A DNA stretch of 64,000 nt, taken from NCBI GenBank assembly GCA_037074765.1, contig JBAMDO010000573.1, forward strand, positions 434,001-498,000. The letters are read 5' to 3'. Shown piece by piece: positions 51,828 to 64,000 of the stretch. Position 1 is the stretch's first letter, and every line of letters starts with the position of its first letter. This DNA comes from Mansonella perstans. Taxonomy: Eukaryota; Nematoda; Chromadorea; Rhabditida; Onchocercidae. The translations under genes were made by a program, and so were the position numbers. Below the pieces are notes generated by a model. It did not search any database, had not been told where the DNA came from, and saw only the letters and a program-made list of their open reading frames with translations.

Positions 51828-53119
51828 ATTCAACTGTGCCACGAGACAAAAAACTTTTCCCAACAATATCAAACATAAGGTTATCTCTCTAAAGAAAGTG
51901 TAAATTTTCGTATTAGCGTAATTTATGAAAATGTAATTCAATTTGTTATTGCCAATCGCTTTGCTATCGCAATCACAAATTATTACGATTTCATATATAA
52001 TTTTTATTTGATAGATTATGAATAAAACTTTATCCGGAAATGTGATTTTATAACTTTAAATTAGTGGATTAAATGCGACGGGTGACCGAATGATAGGCAC
52101 TACTTATGTCCTCAATAAGCTAAGTAAGGCTAAATTAAAGTCAAATTTCAGATTCATTTTGTTTGATGATGTATCAAAAAAAAAAAAAAAAAAAAATGGA
52201 TATAGTATTATATACGGATATTCCATACTTTGTGGTTCACTAATAGTCATTAAATGCAATATATTATTTGTCTTTGTCTTGGAGCTCTTCTTCATTAATT
52301 GGACGTAACAAGTTTGTTCAAGCTTATAAACAGACGACTGTCCGTCAGTCATATCGGTAAAGAGGCACGGAAAAAGAAAAAGAAATTCTGAGTTAGATGG
52401 ATGGATAGCCTTGCTTCTATAGAATTAGGTTATGCAAAACATACACTTAGTAATAGGATGCCCTTTTCTTTTGCCCAACGTTATAGTTGGATTGTACAGA
52501 CAAATCACATAGAAAAAATTTTTTAAAGGGATTTTCTGTCAAAAAAACATTAAGGCCCTTAGATGGAGATTGTAACTGTCATTAAAGATATGAGTGCAGA
52601 CGAAAAAGGTCCGAATTAGAATGTCACGGAGGTGTCGTGAGTGTGTTCCTCAATGATGAGACTCGCAGATAGAGAACGTTGTCAAAAAGGCTCTTTTCGG
52701 ACTCAACAAAAAGGGCCTGCTCTCTTTATCCTATTCTCTTTAAACTGATTTTAGCAATAGGCAGTTTTGTTCGGGACAAAATGTCAGAGTTGAGATGGGA
52801 GGGGAAGACACAGCACTTCTTCCATCGAGCTCCAAGATCAATAAATATGGGTGTCAGGCCTAATGCACTTGGAATATAATTCGCCTCAACTACATTTGCA
52901 TCCCATTCTTTACAGCCTTTTATCATTTTTTTTAAAAAACCGTAATTTCGATTTGAAAATTCTAATCAATTTTTATTTCGCTAATTTTAAAAATCTCAAG
53001 AAATTCATGGCAGCTATTTAATGATTCCATCAAAGGTGATATATTTATTACGAGACATTATAACAGTTGTTATTTTTTCGTCTTTTGGCTTTCTTTTTTA
53101 TTGTTCACCTCAATAATTT
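51828..53119. other. Intergenic region, no supported gene
   Basis: Open frames at about 52679-52926 on both strands overlap and lack paired splice sites. A run of about 21 A lies near 52177-52196. Nothing here can be assigned a function. Confidence 0.4.
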
Positions 53120-53343
53120 TCATATGCTTCCAAATGTTGTTAATTCTAACGATAAAATCAGTTTGCCGGTTTCAGGATAATATTTCAGTAAAGCTAGAGG
53201 ACACTGATGGAAGAATCTGAATTTACTTTGTCCCCCTGGAAAAAAAGAAGGAGTAATCCGATTTGCGAATGATTCGTACTTTTTGTCTGAGAAATCCATC
53301 GAAAATCCCGTTCTCGTTCTTATCATAAGCATGCACTTGTGAA
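53120..53343 (-). CDS. Possible terminal exon of an unidentified gene
   Basis: Behind an acceptor-like TTCTTTTCACAAG, the minus strand stays open for about 75 codons to TGA, with protein-like composition (RTGFSMDFSDKKYESFANRI, FFHQCPLALLKYYPETGKLI). A second acceptor-like TTTTTTTCCAG lies inside it, so the exon could be shorter. No partner exon or family was recognised. Confidence 0.25.
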
Positions 53344-56233
53344 AAGAATAAAGCATTCCAAAATATTCTGATCATTTTATTTAAATGCTAAGAAGAGAAA
53401 GAAACAAAAAAGCAAGTTGTAGACTCCGTGGAAAGAAACGAAACAGCTTAATCATTTTTTGAATTTATTTCACCCAATGAACGTTCTTTCTATTTTTTCC
53501 TTTTTCGCTATGCTCTTTTATATAATCTCGTTTGCATCTATCATTTGGACAGCATTATTCAGGATCAATCCAGTAACTAACAAGAATAATTAAGTATTTT
53601 AATAGGCAATGGAAAAAATAGCAGCGGTGAACTAAAAATCTTATAGTGTAGAAGTTATGACAGTCAAGATATAACGTCAATAGCTTATCGAAGTAAAAAA
53701 TAGGATATTTTCATAAATAAACAGCCCATGTTGCGGTGTAAATTATTTTGTTTGTAGGAGAAATTCTCGACTGTTAGCAGCGAATAACAGAAGAGTATGA
53801 AAATTCATATTTATTTCACCAAATTATAAAATGATGAAGCTGGAAAAGATAATGGGTAGCTAGCGTTTATGGTGATAATTGTAAGCTGAAATTGGAAAAA
53901 ATGAGTTGTGTCAGAAAAATTGTCTTTATCTGACAACAACAAGCAATGGAATCAGTAACATGGACAGAAATAGATCTACCACAGTGAGCATTTACAGCAG
54001 CATTACGTAATTAAAATGGGATACATTACGAATTTAGGAAGATGATAGTATACAGGCAGAGTGGACATCGTCTGGATATGGAGCGCAATTTGCAAACAGT
54101 TATTATAATCAGTATCAAAAAACATATCATGCATATAAGATATTAAACATAATATGCAATCAAAGTATTTTATTTGGTCACTTATGTCAAATTTTCTTCA
54201 TATTACTCGACAACTCACATTTCGACTTTAATTTCCGCATTGGTACCATTATCACGTGATAATGATGTCAAATATCACATTAATAGCTATTTCATTCATG
54301 TTAGTGACATATCTCTATTTCTTGTTTATTCCAAATCGATGACTCATACAGAAAGCAACACTTGACTTAACTGTTGATATGAAATAGCTTTGCTTATTGA
54401 GATTATTGAAACCTTAAACTGATTTCATAAAGGCGAAATGCTAATTTAGAAATGCATAAAAAATTAATTAAATAAAAGGAAAAGAGTAGGAAGCAGAAAA
54501 AAAAGTAGAGATTAGATTATAAAACTACTTAATTAAAAAACGAAGAATTTATTACATTCATAGATAATTGTGAATGATTCTTGATTAAACAATCCGGCCT
54601 ATGAAGATACTGAGCAATTGACAAGTAGTTATTATTGGGAATATCTAATGGTGGCCAGATTTCATTGTTGCAAATTTTCAAATTGCGGACGATAACAATT
54701 TTAGCTTTTCCATCTTCCGTTCTCACATTATTTTCTTTTCTGTTTTCTTCTCCTTTGCTTTTTTTTTCTTTTTTTTTTCGCATTCTGCTGCAATTGTTGT
54801 CATGTTTCATTCCTGACTATATTTTATCATTTTTTTTTGTTACGACTGTTCTTTCTTTTTTCGTATCAATTTACAATTTGCATTAATTACTGCATCAAAA
54901 TGCACTATGCCTCTTTCCCCTTCTTCGGTTTATTTATTATTGGCTGTTTACTGAAAATCAATTTAGTCCAATATGAAGTTTAATTGGTCGTTCCCACATA
55001 TACGACAAATGATTGGTTTTCTATGAATCATTCCAAATTTCCGGTTTAGTTGTGCGATCGTAGGTCATGCAGGCAATAATCATGTAGACATGTATTCGTC
55101 ATACTTGCATGTTCATCAGCACTGTGAGCAAATAAATAATGATACAATTGAAAATGTCATAACACAATTCAACAAATTCATTCATTCTAAGGCACTGAGG
55201 TCATTCTCTGATGAGGGATGTCACGAAAAGATAGTGAAAGCTGTAGAAGTTGAAAATCTAGTTTTGTAGACATAAAAGTTTCATCATACTTCAAATTTGA
55301 TTAATTTTAGAAATAATTTTAAATCATGTAACTTTACTGTTCCTCATTCCATTTTACTAACTTTTAAAGGTCTTCTTGCGGGCAGTGCCATTTTGTTCTT
55401 CATTTGTTCCAGTGTCTTTTTATTTTTGTCTTGTTCGCAAGAAAATCGATTTAGAAGGAATAAAAAAATTGGAGAACGAAATGATCAAGAAATGAGGAGT
55501 TAAGTTGTTCCTTTCACCTGAACTTGGCAGCAGTCAATTTTCACAAGTTATTCGGAACAAGTAAGTTAGTCGTGTGAATATGGTTGACATTTGTAATCCA
55601 ATGTTATCATTTTGGCTAAATTATGTATTTTTGTTGAGATACTAATTATGGGTAGTCCTTTTCTCCCTTTTTTCTTATTCTTTCTCTTCTTTTTTCTTAT
55701 GCGGTACATTCTTCAAATTTCAAATCTTGCAGAGTTATTTATAGATTGAACGAATTAGAAATTGAATGAATCCGTGCCTATTGCCTAAAGTTATTTTTGA
55801 TATGTGTTGAATTTGAGGATTCCAATGCAATAATTTAAATATTTGGAAATTTCATATTATTGAATTCAGTGCAATTAAAGTGTAGAAAAGAGGAAGATTC
55901 GATACTGCAAATTAAATCGAGCATTTACACAACAGCGCATCGATTTTAATGAGCAATTCATGATTTCCATAGAATGAGCTGAAGAGCCAGTTAATCCTCA
56001 GTAGATAGAACAAAAACTTTTTTTAATTGAAGCAAACATTTGAATAGTTTATATTTCAATGATGCGTTCTATCTTAATAGTACAACTTCTCTGTTAATTG
56101 GACTGGAAATCGAATGAAATTTTATATTATAACTAAAGTTTTATTTGTGTTTTCTCATGGAATTTATTGGCTGGAAATAAAATATCACTGCGCGCAGCAT
56201 GACCAATCTAACTGTAATTTCGAAAATTTTCAG
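53344..56233. other. Intergenic region upstream of the kinesin gene
   Basis: AT-rich with pyrimidine tracts (for example 54756-54779). No exon chain was recognised; small open frames are low-complexity. It probably contains the promoter of the downstream kinesin gene. Confidence 0.45.
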
Positions 56234-56251
56234 ATATTAAGTTGGTAAAAT

Positions 56252-63960
<7,709 letters not shown>

Positions 63961-64000
63961 GTAAATAGTTCTATTATAATACCAAATGAAAGTTAACCAA

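Noticed and set aside
52679..52926. Overlapping open frames on both strands resembling gene fragments
   Set aside because: No splice sites, no recognisable family, and mutual overlap make chance or degenerate sequence more likely.

Overview
The window is an AT-rich piece of a nematode nuclear chromosome, most likely from a filarial or other spirurid worm. The evidence is many short introns with TTTTCAG-type acceptors, 3' splice acceptors lying a few bases upstream of several start codons (the signature of SL trans-splicing), two 22-nt sequences almost identical to the nematode SL1 leader, and gene products closest to nematode family members (a UNC-104 kinesin and a small LIN-12/GLP-1-type Notch). 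Genes were assembled by hand from reading frame, intron phase and splice sites. Exon ends are base-level where phases agree; the text says where they do not.

Layout. 1-8.6 kb is gene-poor: simple repeats, a possible terminal exon (593-661) and two possible small 5' exons (2612-2886). 8.66-11.67 kb (+) encodes a four-pass membrane protein with a ~0.5-kb dispersed repeat in an intron. 13.90-24.34 kb (+) is a 23-exon gene for a ~1659-aa nuclear protein. It has a basic N-terminal region with a C2HC-like motif, two tandem divergent copies of an NRF1/Erect-wing-like domain and a C-terminal PHD finger. This is the most unusual item in the window. 25.70 kb (+) holds a 52-aa secreted-peptide gene beside an inverted copy of the dispersed repeat. 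26.73-27.33 kb (+) encodes a small cysteine-rich membrane protein. 28.54-34.52 kb (+) is a compact Notch receptor: about 5 EGF repeats, 3 LNRs, TM, RAM motif and ankyrin repeats.

36.17-43.10 kb (-) is a multi-exon gene for an unrecognised protein. 44.12-47.49 kb (+) encodes a secreted protein with two MAM-like domains. 48.62-50.41 kb (-) is the histone H3-H4 chaperone ASF1, with a short MITE-like element in an intron. 50.4-56.2 kb is mostly intergenic and contains the SL1-like pair. From 56.25 kb to the window end (+) is the 5' two-thirds of an UNC-104/KIF1A-type kinesin, including a phase-preserving cassette exon.

The genes do not form an operon or pathway. They are independent eukaryotic loci for cell-fate signalling (Notch), chromatin (ASF1 and the NRF1-like PHD protein), axonal transport (UNC-104) and secreted or membrane proteins.
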